NCBI GenBank assembly: GCA_028282805.1
Contig: JANQHD010000009.1
Span: 62,001 to 126,000, forward strand
Source: Phycisphaeraceae bacterium
Lineage (GTDB): Bacteria > Planctomycetota > Phycisphaerae > Phycisphaerales > Zrk34
Length of the DNA stretch: 64,000 nt
Reading direction: 5' to 3'
Shown here: positions 36,049-46,505 of the stretch, piece by piece
Numbering within the stretch: position 1 is the stretch's first letter
Layout of the letters: each line of letters starts with the position of its first letter
Notes under the pieces: generated by a model
Told to the model about the DNA's origin: nothing
Seen by the model: only the letters and a program-made list of their open reading frames with translations
Databases searched by the model: none
Program-made: the position numbers and the translations under genes

Positions 36049-38124
36049 ATGAACACACGCGTGACATTGGTTGTGTTGATCACCGCCGCCCTTTTGGCGG
36101 GGTATTTCGTGGTGTTTGAGTCGGGCCTGTTGCGCGACAACCCCGACACGAACGGCAACGGGACCGACCGGGCCGGCACGCCGCTGTTCAAAGCCGGCCA
36201 ACTGCCCCCGGCGGGTGTTCAGCGCATCAAGCTGAAGCTAGGTGATGACGCGCCGGTCGTGGTCAGCCGTGACGCAAACGGTACGGCATGGCGGCAGACC
36301 CACCCGTTCGCGTTCGCGGTCAACGGCGCCGTGTTCGATCAATTCGTAAACATCGCCTCGGCGTTGCGTTACACCAGCAAGGACCCGATCGGCGACGACG
36401 CAAAAGCACTTGGGCTCGCGCCGCCGCGTTTTGCCCTGACGGTTTCGGGCGAACACGAGGGCAAGGCGTTCGAGTACACGCTCAAGTTCGGCCGCGCCAG
36501 CGTTGCCGGCCTTGCGTACCTGGCGCTCGACGATGGCGAGACGGCCTACCTGGTTGACGCGGCGCTGCACCAGGCGCTCGACGGGCTAACGCCCGAATCG
36601 TACCGCGCAACGCTGCTGCCCGAGGTGGCAGCAAACACCGTCGAAAGCGTTACGCTCGTGCGCGAGCGCAAGCCAATCACACTCGACCGCAAAGAAAACC
36701 GTTGGGCCCTAGTCGCGCCCCACCACGGGCGTGCGTCGGACGTTGCGGCGATGAGCCTGATCAGCGTGTTCGGGCGGACCTCGATCGACAAGTTCGTCGA
36801 CGACCAACCCAAAAACCTCGCCAGGTATGGCCTCGACAAGCCCGCCGTCGAGCTGCGCCTGCGTGAACGCGCGGCCAACGGTCGCCCGGCACGCACGCAC
36901 ACGCTACGCATCGGTGCGCCAGCGGACCTCTCCAACGCGACCTACTACGCGCAGCTCGACGAACTGACGGCCGTGTTCACGCTGCGCGGCGGCGACGTGG
37001 AGCGGCTGCTGCTGACCGCCGACGACCTGCGCGACCCCCGGCTGACGCCCGTGCGACACGCCGATTTGCGCGAGATCGAACTTGAACCGAAGGCCGGTGC
37101 GCCGATGCGTTTCGCGATGAGCGCGGGCAGGTGGGTGTTCGGCGAACCCAAGCCGGACTTCGCCATCGAATCGACCGCGGTTACCGACTTGATCAACGCC
37201 TTGCTCGTCGCGAACGCCGAACGGTTTCAAGCGGTCACCGACGACGTCGCGCACGACGTGACCGTCACGCTCACCACGGCCGGCGGCCGGGCGGAGGTGC
37301 TGCGCATCACACGCTACGAAACCCACGACGCGGTGGTGCGCGGCGACGAAGGCGTGACCTATATCGTCAAGCGCGGTTTGCTCGACGGCGCGTTCGGCGA
37401 TGCGCAGGCGTTCCGTGCTCGGCAGGTGCTTTCGGTCACGCCCGCGAAGGTCAAGCAATTGTCGATCGAACGCACCGGCAAATACGCCGCCAAACACGAA
37501 CTGGCCAAGGCCGACGGCAGGTGGCGGTTCGAAGGCTTCGAACGCAACGCGATCGATGCGCTGGTCGTGTCGTTGAACCCGTTGAGATGCGAGCGTTGGG
37601 TAACACCCAATCAACCGCTGACTTTCGACCTGACGATCACACTCGTGACCGAAGCGGGCGACACGTACAAACTTCAAGTCGACACGCAGGCGCGGATCGG
37701 CACGATGGGCGATGGCTATTTTGTGCTCGACGCGGCCGCGGTCGAACGCCTCGCCGCCGAGTTGCGCAACCGCGACCTGCTGCCGGTAACGATCGACGAG
37801 ATCGCCTCGGTGGGCGTGAACGACGAGCGGTACGACCGCTCGGCCGAGGGCATGTACACGCTTGCGGGCGGCGGCGCGTTTGACGAACGCACGGCCGGCG
37901 CATTGTTCGACACGCTGGCCGGGCTTCGCGCCGAGCGTTACATCACGCCAGCGCGGGCGCAGGCCGCAAGCACCGCGCCGGTCATACTGACAATTGAGTT
38001 GCGCGACGGCGCGCGGCACGAGTTGAAGGTGTGGCAAGGCGCAACACCGCACGGTCAGCTCGGCGATCGGCATTTCACGTTGAAACCGGCGACGGTTGCG
38101 CCGTTGGTGGCGCTAAGCCGCTAG
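36049..38124 (+). CDS. DUF4340 domain protein of the Gld-type ABC operon
   Basis: This 691-residue protein has an N-terminal anchor (TLVVLITAALLAGYFVVFESGLL) and repeated DUF4340-type units, for example WRQTHPFAFAVNGAVFDQFVNIASALRYTSKDPIGDDAKALGLAPP, WALVAPHHGRASDVAAMSLISVFGRTSIDKFVDDQPKNLARYGLDKP and WRFEGFERNAIDALVVSLNPLRCERWV. It is extracytoplasmic and beta-rich. It always seems to accompany GldG-like ABC systems in planctomycetes; its role is not known. It ends four bases before the convergent purF stop. Confidence 0.9.
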   Translation: MNTRVTLVVLITAALLAGYFVVFESGLLRDNPDTNGNGTDRAGTPLFKAGQLPPAGVQRIKLKLGDDAPVVVSRDANGTAWRQTHPFAFAVNGAVFDQFVNIASALRYTSKDPIGDDAKALGLAPPRFALTVSGEHEGKAFEYTLKFGRASVAGLAYLALDDGETAYLVDAALHQALDGLTPESYRATLLPEVAANTVESVTLVRERKPITLDRKENRWALVAPHHGRASDVAAMSLISVFGRTSIDKFVDDQPKNLARYGLDKPAVELRLRERAANGRPARTHTLRIGAPADLSNATYYAQLDELTAVFTLRGGDVERLLLTADDLRDPRLTPVRHADLREIELEPKAGAPMRFAMSAGRWVFGEPKPDFAIESTAVTDLINALLVANAERFQAVTDDVAHDVTVTLTTAGGRAEVLRITRYETHDAVVRGDEGVTYIVKRGLLDGAFGDAQAFRARQVLSVTPAKVKQLSIERTGKYAAKHELAKADGRWRFEGFERNAIDALVVSLNPLRCERWVTPNQPLTFDLTITLVTEAGDTYKLQVDTQARIGTMGDGYFVLDAAAVERLAAELRNRDLLPVTIDEIASVGVNDERYDRSAEGMYTLAGGGAFDERTAGALFDTLAGLRAERYITPARAQAASTAPVILTIELRDGARHELKVWQGATPHGQLGDRHFTLKPATVAPLVALSR

Positions 38125-38128
38125 CGGC

Positions 38129-39544
38129 TCAGCGGAACATTTTCAGCTGGTAGCGTTCGAGGTCGAGCTTGCCGATGGGGTGCGAGACGTCGAGGCGGTA
38201 GTCGCCCGACCAGCAGGCGGTGCAGTAGTGGTCGGCGGGCTTGCTGACGCAGCTGAGCAGGCCGTCGAGCGAGAGGAAGTGCAGCGAGTCGACGCCGAGG
38301 AACTCGGCGATCTCGTCAACGCTGCGGTTGTTGGCGATGAGTTGGCTGGTATCGGGGAAGTCGACGCCGAAGAAGCAGCCGTGGCGGATGGGCGGGCACG
38401 AGATGCGGAAGTGAATCTCTTTGACGCCGGCGCGTCGCAGCTGCGCCATCTTGCCGCGGGTGGTGGTGCCGCGCACGATCGAGTCGTCGACGACGATGAT
38501 GCGCTTGTCGCGCACGATGTCTTCCACGACGTTGAGCTTGAGCTGCACGGCGGTGTTGCGCTGGGCCTGGGTGGGCTTGATGAACGTGCGCCCCACGTAA
38601 CGGTTGGGCACGATGCCCTCGCGGTACGGGATACCGCTGGCCCGCGCGTACCCCAGCGCCGCCGACCGGCCGGAGTCGGGCATGGGGATCACGTAGTCGG
38701 CCTCGACCGGCGCTTCGGCGGCGAGCTGTTCGCCCATGTGTTCGCGCGCGACCTGCACGGTGTCGCCGAACATCTTGCTCGAGGGGTTGGCGAAGTACAC
38801 GTGCTCGAAGACGCAATGGCAAGGGGTGACCGGTTCGCTGAACCGGCGCGATTCGACGCCCGCGTCGGAGAGCGTGATGATCTCGCCGGGCTCGACCTCA
38901 CGCACCAGGTGCGCGCCGATCGCGTCGAGCGCCACCGATTCGCTGGCCACACAATCGAAGCCGTCGGCGGTCTTGCCGAGCACGAGCGGCCGCCAGCCCC
39001 ACGGGTCGCGCACGGCCTCGATGCGGTCGGGCTTGAGGATCACCAGCGAGTAGGCGCCTTGCAGGTGTTGCAGCGCGTGGTAGAGCGGGTCCTGCTTGGA
39101 GGCGTGGTTCGGGGCCGCGAGCAGGTGGAAGATGATCTCGGTGTCGGTGGTGGTGTGGAAGATGTGGCCCTGCTCTTCGAAGTGGGCACGGAGCAGGCCG
39201 GCGTTGATGAGGTTGCCGTTGTGGGCGATGGCCATCTGCCCGCCGCTGAACGACTGGAGCAGGGGCTGGGCGTTGTTGCAGTGGCTGGAGCCGGTGGTCG
39301 AGTAGCGGTTGTGGCCGATGGCGGCCTTGCCGGTCAGCGCTTCGAGCACGCGCGCGTTGAACACCTCGCTGACCAGGCCCATGCCGGTATGGGCGTCGAG
39401 CGTGTCGCCGTCGGTCACGGCGATGCCGGCCGATTCCTGGCCGCGGTGCTGCTGGGCGTAGAGCGCGTGGAAGGCGTGGAGCGAGGCGTCGGGCGCGCCC
39501 CAGATGCCGAAGACACCACATTTATCTTTCTTCTCGTCGTGCAT
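38129..39544 (-). CDS. purF: Amidophosphoribosyltransferase
   Basis: The product is 471 residues. After an eight-residue propeptide (MHDEKKDK) the N-terminal nucleophile Cys 9 begins CGVFGIWG, the glutaminase active site; HRGQESAGIAV and HNRYSTTG follow. The phosphoribosyltransferase half has the PRPP loop IIVVDDSIVRGTTT. Cysteines in PCHCVFEH, ISCPPIRHGC and YCTACWSGDY fit the [4Fe-4S]-containing, propeptide-processed (Bacillus-type) enzyme. It makes 5-phosphoribosylamine, the first committed step of purine synthesis. purB lies at 55451, so the pathway genes are dispersed. Confidence 0.96.
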   Translation of the reverse strand: MHDEKKDKCGVFGIWGAPDASLHAFHALYAQQHRGQESAGIAVTDGDTLDAHTGMGLVSEVFNARVLEALTGKAAIGHNRYSTTGSSHCNNAQPLLQSFSGGQMAIAHNGNLINAGLLRAHFEEQGHIFHTTTDTEIIFHLLAAPNHASKQDPLYHALQHLQGAYSLVILKPDRIEAVRDPWGWRPLVLGKTADGFDCVASESVALDAIGAHLVREVEPGEIITLSDAGVESRRFSEPVTPCHCVFEHVYFANPSSKMFGDTVQVAREHMGEQLAAEAPVEADYVIPMPDSGRSAALGYARASGIPYREGIVPNRYVGRTFIKPTQAQRNTAVQLKLNVVEDIVRDKRIIVVDDSIVRGTTTRGKMAQLRRAGVKEIHFRISCPPIRHGCFFGVDFPDTSQLIANNRSVDEIAEFLGVDSLHFLSLDGLLSCVSKPADHYCTACWSGDYRLDVSHPIGKLDLERYQLKMFR

Positions 39545-39664
39545 CCGGGTGGCAACGCTCGCGGGAGGTAAAGACGAACATTAGCGGCGTGTTTCTTGGC
39601 GGTCAAGATTGGATAGAATCAACCGGCAAGGGACATCCGGCCACCGTCATTTCACGGAATTGCG

Positions 39665-40624
39665 ATGAACGAAACACCCCCCAAAACGCCCCGGCCCACG
39701 CGCGTCGTGGTGATCGGCTCGGTCAACATGGACCTGATCGTGCGGACCAACAACCTGCCCGAAGCGGGCGAGACCGTGATCGGCACCGACCTGATCACCG
39801 TGCCCGGCGGCAAAGGCGCCAACCAGGCGGTGGCCGCGGCGCGGCTGGGGGCTCGCGTGGACATGGTCGGCCGGGTGGGCAACGACGTGTTCGGTCGCAC
39901 GTTGCTCGACCAGTTGCGCGACGCCGGCGTGCACACCGAACACGTCGCACGCACCGCCGACTGCCCCAGCGGCCTAGCGGTGATCAGCGTCGACGCGCAG
40001 GGCGAGAACGCGATCACGGTGGTCAGCGGCGCCAACGCGCGGTTGAGCCCCGACGACGTGGAAGATGTTGAGCCGCTGATCGAGCGGGCGGACGTGGTGT
40101 TGATGCAGTTGGAGGTGCCGTTGCCGAGCTTGTGCGTGGCGGCGGAGCTGGCGCGCAAGCACAAGGTCATGTCCGTGCTCGACCCCGCGCCGGCGCCGGC
40201 GCGGGGGTGCGGGCTGCCGACGCCGTTGCGGCAGGTCGACGTGATCTGCCCGAACCGCGGCGAGGCGGAGTTGCTGACCGGCGAACGCGTGCGCGATGCG
40301 CAGGAAGCGAAGCTCGTGGCCACGGAGCTGATCCGCCAGGGCGCCCGTTTTGCGGTGGTCAAGCTTGGGGCGCACGGGGCGGTGGCGGTGTGTGCCGACG
40401 GGACCGTGCTTCACGAGCCGGGTTTTCGCGTCAGCGTGGAGGACACCACCGCGGCGGGCGACGCGTTTGCCGCGGCGCTGGCGATCGGCCGGGCCGAGGG
40501 ACAGCCATGGGCCAAGGCGGTGCGGCTGGGGTGTGCCGCGGGGGCCTTGGCGACGACCAAGCTGGGGGCGCAGGTGGCGATGCCGACCCGCGACGAGGTC
40601 ATGCAACTCGCCCGGCGGGCCTGA
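39665..40624 (+). CDS. rbsK: Ribokinase (PfkB family)
   Basis: The product is 319 residues. The opening VVVIGSVNMDLIVRTNNLPEAGETVIG and VPGGKGANQAVAAARLGARVDMVGRVGNDVFG are the first PfkB signature. The C-terminal VEDTTAAGDAFAAALAIGRAEG contains the anion hole GAGD variant AAGD with the catalytic Asp. It phosphorylates ribose (or another sugar) with ATP in the cytoplasm. It is divergent from purF across 120 bases, which links ribose use and PRPP demand by position only. Substrate choice between ribose and similar sugars is not certain. Confidence 0.9.
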   Translation: MNETPPKTPRPTRVVVIGSVNMDLIVRTNNLPEAGETVIGTDLITVPGGKGANQAVAAARLGARVDMVGRVGNDVFGRTLLDQLRDAGVHTEHVARTADCPSGLAVISVDAQGENAITVVSGANARLSPDDVEDVEPLIERADVVLMQLEVPLPSLCVAAELARKHKVMSVLDPAPAPARGCGLPTPLRQVDVICPNRGEAELLTGERVRDAQEAKLVATELIRQGARFAVVKLGAHGAVAVCADGTVLHEPGFRVSVEDTTAAGDAFAAALAIGRAEGQPWAKAVRLGCAAGALATTKLGAQVAMPTRDEVMQLARRA

Positions 40625-40748
40625 TAATGACCACGAATCCGTCATTAGCAGATCATTTCGCGCAAATTACTGACGTTCGCGCAGCATTTCATCACTGAAA
40701 CTTCTTGAATGACAATGGTTTGGCATCGAAAAAATATCCGCTAAATCA

Positions 40749-40776
40749 TTGACTTAAAGCTGGAAGGTGCTATTTT
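40749..40776 (+). promoter_or_regulatory. Sigma-70 type promoter upstream of dnaG
   Basis: -35 TTGACT (40749-40754), a 16-base spacer and -10 TATTTT (40771-40776) lie in an AT-rich part of the 332-base gap between rbsK and dnaG. The remaining gap sequence shows no gene; it holds a GGCCGG/CCGGGCC-rich stretch near 40800-40840 in the presumed leader. Confidence 0.6.
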
Positions 40777-40956
40777 TTTAAGGTTACGGCATGGTCAACG
40801 GCCGGGGACCTTCCGAACCCTCGTCCGGGCCGACTACATGACCTGCCGTCATAGCCCCGCCAAGGGGAACGCACAGCCCGGACTTTTTGAGGCGTAAATT
40901 GATTGTCAGCCGTGGCACTGCACTTGCGGTGCGCGGCCACTACAGGCGCGGTTGGT

Positions 40957-42801
40957 GTGAACCGAGACGACGCAAAACGTCAGGTCCAGCAGTCTACCGA
41001 TATCGTCCGGCTGATCGGCGAACAGGTGGCCCTGCGCCCCAAAGGCAAGGAGTTCGCGGGCCTCTGCCCGTTCCACGAGGACAGCAATCCATCGATGTAC
41101 GTCAGCCCGGCCAAACAGATCTACAAGTGCTTCGCCTGCGGCGCAGGGGGAGACGTTTTCAGCTTCGTCATGGACTACCACAAGATGTCCTTCGTCGAGG
41201 CGTTGAAGTATCTGGCCGACCGCGCCGGCATCGAGCTGCCCCGCCACCGCAGCGACGCCCCGGCCGAGCCGAGCGACTCGCCCACCTCGCGCGACGCGAT
41301 GCGCAAGGCCAGCGAGGCGGCGCTGAAGTACTTCCGCCGTGAGCTGGCTGATGAAATGCACGGCGCTATAGCACGAGACTACCTCCAGCGGCGCGGTATC
41401 AGCGACGAGATGATCGAGGCCTTCGCCATCGGTTACGCGCCAGATGGCTGGGAGAACCTGACCGAAGCCGTCAAAAAAGGCGGCGGCGACCTCCGCACGT
41501 ACGAGGCGGTCGGCCTGACCGGCAGCCGCAACGACGGCAGCGGGTTCGACAAGTTCCGCCACCGGTTGATTTTTCCGATCTTCGACGCGATCGGCCGGCC
41601 CATCGCGTTCGGCGGGCGCAAGCTGCGTGAGGAAGACGAGCCGAAGTACCTCAACAGCGCCGAGCACGCGCTGTTCAACAAGTCGGCGACGCTGTTCGGC
41701 CTGCACCTGGCGAAGAAGCCGATCATCGACAGCCGGACCGCGGTCATCGTCGAGGGCTACACCGACGTGATCGCCGCACACCAGGCGGGCTTCGCGAACG
41801 TGGTCGCTACACTCGGCACAGCCCTCACACGCCAGCACGCGATCGAACTTCGACGCTACTGCGACCGCGTGTTGCTGGTCTTTGATGCCGATGAAGCGGG
41901 ACAGAAGGCCGCGGACCGGGCGTTGGAGGTGTTCTTCAGCGAGCCGATCGACGTGGCGATCGCGGTTTTGCCCGAAGGACTGGACCCAGCCGATTTGCTC
42001 GCCAATGATGACGGACCCCAACGGTGGCGCGACGCGATGGACGGCGCGACGGACGCGATGGCGTTCCATTTCGCGCGTGTGCGGCGGGCGTTCGAGGCGA
42101 TCGACACCACCTCGGGCAAGCAGCGGATCGCCACCGACTACCTGCGGACGCTGGTTCAGCTGGGCCTGCGGCAGCTGGAGCCGACCCGCAAGGGCATGGT
42201 GCTCCACCAAGTGGCACAGCTATTGCGGCTGGACTTGGCGACGGTGGACCGTATGCTACGCGACCTCGCCGGCGTCGCCTCGGCCGCCCGTAGGCAGGTC
42301 GAAGCCCCCGCCCCGCCGGTCGAGCAGCCGGCCACCCGCCACCGGGTGGAGCAGCTTTTGATCGGCTGCCTGCTGAACAGGCCCGACCTGTTCCACGCCC
42401 AGATGCCCGATGGCCGGCCGTTGGACGAGTCGATCCTGCCCGACGACCTGCAACACGGAGCCACGGCGAACGTCTATTCGTTAGTGCACGAGTGGCTCAG
42501 CCAGCACGGGCAGTTCGATGCGTTCGACCTGCGGTCCATGATCGCCGACGAAACGCTGCTGCGGCACGCGTTGGACCTGAAGCTGGAAGCCGAGCGCCTG
42601 CACGGCGACGCGACCGACGCGATCGAGCGCGGCCTGCACGCGGCGGCCGAACAGTTCGCCACCATCCAGGCGCGCGAACGTTACGAGACGGAAAAACACG
42701 AAAGCCCAGAAGATGACGATATCGACGCCCGGCTACTGCAACTGCGCGAGCATGTAAAAACACACAAGGACATGTCCCGTTTGCCCCGGATGTCGAATTA
42801 A
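40957..42801 (+). CDS. dnaG: DNA primase
   Basis: I take the GTG at 40957 ([26 protein letters not shown]), giving 614 residues; a TTG at 40903 would add 18 residues of no homology character, so the start is uncertain. The CHC2 zinc ribbon is complete: [15 protein letters not shown]...[17 protein letters not shown]. The TOPRIM catalytic core follows: [17 protein letters not shown] and [20 protein letters not shown], plus [10 protein letters not shown] and [18 protein letters not shown]. The C-terminal helical part contacts the DnaB helicase. It makes RNA primers at the replication fork. It is followed by rpoD, echoing the widespread dnaG-rpoD arrangement. Confidence 0.95.
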   Translation: MNRDDAKRQVQQSTDIVRLIGEQVALRPKGKEFAGLCPFHEDSNPSMYVSPAKQIYKCFACGAGGDVFSFVMDYHKMSFVEALKYLADRAGIELPRHRSDAPAEPSDSPTSRDAMRKASEAALKYFRRELADEMHGAIARDYLQRRGISDEMIEAFAIGYAPDGWENLTEAVKKGGGDLRTYEAVGLTGSRNDGSGFDKFRHRLIFPIFDAIGRPIAFGGRKLREEDEPKYLNSAEHALFNKSATLFGLHLAKKPIIDSRTAVIVEGYTDVIAAHQAGFANVVATLGTALTRQHAIELRRYCDRVLLVFDADEAGQKAADRALEVFFSEPIDVAIAVLPEGLDPADLLANDDGPQRWRDAMDGATDAMAFHFARVRRAFEAIDTTSGKQRIATDYLRTLVQLGLRQLEPTRKGMVLHQVAQLLRLDLATVDRMLRDLAGVASAARRQVEAPAPPVEQPATRHRVEQLLIGCLLNRPDLFHAQMPDGRPLDESILPDDLQHGATANVYSLVHEWLSQHGQFDAFDLRSMIADETLLRHALDLKLEAERLHGDATDAIERGLHAAAEQFATIQARERYETEKHESPEDDDIDARLLQLREHVKTHKDMSRLPRMSN

Positions 42802-42893
42802 CCAGTGAACCACTGAACCTATTAGCTTCCAATCACGCCGCGACAGGAGGGCACGCGGCAAGAGCGAGAACGACCAGGAAGGCAAGACCGACA

Positions 42894-44636
<1,743 letters not shown>

Positions 44637-44656
44637 ACCCCGCCCCCATCAACCAC

Positions 44657-44706
44657 AAAGCCCACCCATGGCCAAAGCCCACCCATGGCCATGGGTGGGC
44701 TTTTTC
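44657..44706 (+). terminator. Terminator of rpoD with duplicated left arm
   Basis: The perfect 30-base palindrome at 44674-44703 (left arm AAAGCCCACCCATGG) is followed by TTCTGTG, and the last TTT of the palindrome adds to the T-run. A 17-base duplicate of the left half sits just before it at 44657-44673. The same palindrome terminates gap. Confidence 0.88.
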
Positions 44707-44731
44707 TGTGCGCTCGTTGTGCGTCGTCACG

Positions 44732-45256
44732 TCACACCGCCGCCGCCGGCACTTCGAACGGGTTCTCGTCGGCGCTGGGCCCGATGACCGAAGGCACCGG
44801 CACGTCCAAACAACGGAAGTACGTCGTCAACTGCCCGCGGTGGTGCACGAGATGGTCGATCAGGATCATGCGCAACCACGCCAGGCGCGGCATCGACATC
44901 AGTTCGATCTCACCGTTGTACACCGCCCAGGTCGCCGTGGCTTGCGCATCGGTCATCGCCTCGAGGTTCGCGATGCCCGCAGCCATGCCCTGGTCGAACG
45001 CCGCAAGGATTTCTTCAACGCGCTCGGGCTGCGGCAGCGTGCGATCGATCGCCGCGAAGTCGACGCCCTCTTCCTGCAGAAGCCCCGTGCCGATCGCCGG
45101 GCCCGTGGCCAGGTGCAGCGCCAGCTCGCCCAGCGTCATCGCCTTCGGACCCGGCCGCCAATCGAGTTTGTCCGCGGGCACACGCTCCAAACACCGCCGG
45201 GTCACCGGCTCGTAGGCTTTCAGTTCTTCGATAAACGATTGCGTCAATCCGGGCAT
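44732..45256 (-). CDS. DinB-superfamily protein
   Basis: The ATG at 45256 follows AGGGAG and gives 174 residues (MPGLTQSFIEELKAYEPVTRRCLERV). It is the four-helix DinB/YfiT fold: LDWRPGPKAMTLGELALHLAT carries the first metal-ligand histidine, and MILIDHLVHHRGQLTTYFRCLDVPVP the other two. Members are metal-binding proteins or thiol transferases using mycothiol, bacillithiol or glutathione. It is divergent from an HxlR regulator with a twin palindrome between them, so it is probably the regulator's target. Confidence 0.88.
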   Translation of the reverse strand: MPGLTQSFIEELKAYEPVTRRCLERVPADKLDWRPGPKAMTLGELALHLATGPAIGTGLLQEEGVDFAAIDRTLPQPERVEEILAAFDQGMAAGIANLEAMTDAQATATWAVYNGEIELMSMPRLAWLRMILIDHLVHHRGQLTTYFRCLDVPVPSVIGPSADENPFEVPAAAV

Positions 45257-45318
45257 GTCGTGCTCCCTTTTCAAGTTCGAAATACGGTTTTCCAGTGCGG
45301 CGCCCACTCAGGCCTTGT

Positions 45319-45371
45319 GCTTGCATATTGCAAGTGACTAATGTTATCCCTATACTTGCATATTGCAAGTG
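45319..45371. promoter_or_regulatory. Twin palindromic operator between DinB-like and HxlR genes
   Basis: CTTGCA-TAT-TGCAAG occurs twice, at 45320-45334 and 45355-45369 (the second extends to ACTTGCA...TGCAAGT). Centres are 35 bases apart. Winged-helix HxlR dimers bind such inverted repeats, so this is very likely the autoregulatory and DinB-controlling operator. Confidence 0.75.
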
Positions 45372-45392
45372 GAAAATGCCGATAAGCTGAAA

Positions 45393-45770
45393 ATGCCTGC
45401 CAAAGCCAGAAAAACCGCCGTTGAGTTGCGATCCCAGTGCCCGGTGTGCGGCGCGCTGGATGTGCTGGGCGACAAGTGGACGCTGCTGATCGTGCGCGAC
45501 ATGCTCTACATGGGCAAGACGCGCTACGGTCAGTTCGCCAAATCGATGGAGGGCATCCCCACCAACATCCTCGCCGACCGCCTGAAGAAGATGCAGAAGC
45601 TCGGCCTGATCACCGCCAAGCCCTACCAGAAACACCCCCCCCGCTACGAGTACCGCCTCACCCCTATGGGCGAGGGCCTGCGCCCCGTGCTCGTCGAGCT
45701 GATGCGCTGGTCCAACACCCACATCCCCGGCACCATGGTCCCGCCCCCGGAAGTGTTCAACCAATCCTGA
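45393..45770 (+). CDS. HxlR family transcriptional regulator
   Basis: The family signature is complete: CPVCGALDVLGDKWTLLIVRDMLYMGKTRYGQFAKSMEGIPTNILADRLKKMQKLGLITAKPYQKHPPRYEYRLTPMGEGL, a MarR-like winged helix. The ATG at 45393 gives 125 residues; earlier in-frame TTG (45363) and GTG (45369) codons lie inside the second palindrome, so I reject them. HxlR proteins sense electrophiles or redox state, often via the conserved Cys in CPVC (Cys 16 here). It probably represses itself and the divergent DinB-like gene. Confidence 0.9.
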   Translation: MPAKARKTAVELRSQCPVCGALDVLGDKWTLLIVRDMLYMGKTRYGQFAKSMEGIPTNILADRLKKMQKLGLITAKPYQKHPPRYEYRLTPMGEGLRPVLVELMRWSNTHIPGTMVPPPEVFNQS

Positions 45771-45794
45771 TATGTAATTGATTCCCCGTAGGGT

Positions 45795-46448
45795 TTATGA
45801 AATCCCTACCATCCTCACGTGTAGTGTTTTCTCACCACATTGCGGACAAGTTAATGCACGCCGACTTGTTACCTTAGAGTAATTTTTATTGCTGCATTTC
45901 GGACAAGCCGTTGGGCCATCAACTGAATATTGTCTTTCACGATACTTAAGATGCAAGAAGATCCTTCCTGCGACACTACTCAATAAAGCGAAACAGACCG
46001 TTAGCCCATATGCGATAATCAATCCCCACCAAAAGCTGGCGAGCCAAACGCCCATCCCGATTCCTACAACGATACCCACCAACAGTGTTGATAAACAGCC
46101 TGTACCCGATGGGATCGATAGCTTACGTATATCAAAATGGTGTCCGCATGCGTCACAAATTACTCTCTGCACAAAGACATACCTACCCTCCCGAGCCAAT
46201 TTGAGCCAAGTATACCCTTCCTGTTCAAGGATCATTTGTTCACCAGGGTGGGCCAATACGACCAGATGGGGATCATAGATGGACTCAATCCTTGCATCCC
46301 CTGTGGGCTCGTGTAAAACAGCTCCCGCAACTACCGTTTCACCGGTAGCCGTACGCGGCTCATCGACCCATATCGCACCATAGGCCTCTGAATACAAATC
46401 ACTGATGTATGAACAGCGATCGCATGTAGATTGATAGATTGTCGGCAT
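45795..46448 (-). CDS. Hypothetical zinc-ribbon membrane protein (AT-richer than neighbours)
   Basis: This 217-residue protein is not a family I can name. It has an N-terminal CDRC pair, a central CDACGHHFDIRKL pair, two or three TM segments (TLLVGIVVGIGMGVWLASFWWGLIIAYGLTVCFALLSSVAG), and a C-terminal rubredoxin-like zinc ribbon CPKCSNKNYSK...LTCPQCGEKTLHV. The DNA is visibly richer in A and T than the flanking genes, with codons such as ATA and AGA, which suggests recent acquisition. It is convergent with the HxlR gene, and no partner gene is evident. Confidence 0.8.
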   Translation of the reverse strand: MPTIYQSTCDRCSYISDLYSEAYGAIWVDEPRTATGETVVAGAVLHEPTGDARIESIYDPHLVVLAHPGEQMILEQEGYTWLKLAREGRYVFVQRVICDACGHHFDIRKLSIPSGTGCLSTLLVGIVVGIGMGVWLASFWWGLIIAYGLTVCFALLSSVAGRIFLHLKYRERQYSVDGPTACPKCSNKNYSKVTSRRALTCPQCGEKTLHVRMVGIS

Positions 46449-46505
46449 AAACCATGCCCCACTGCGAATAAGAACCTAACGCGATTGTATCACGTGTGGC
46501 AGCAG

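Noticed and set aside
45363-45392. TTG or GTG start of the HxlR gene
   Set aside because: Both codons lie inside the second operator palindrome; the ATG at 45393 leaves the family signature intact.
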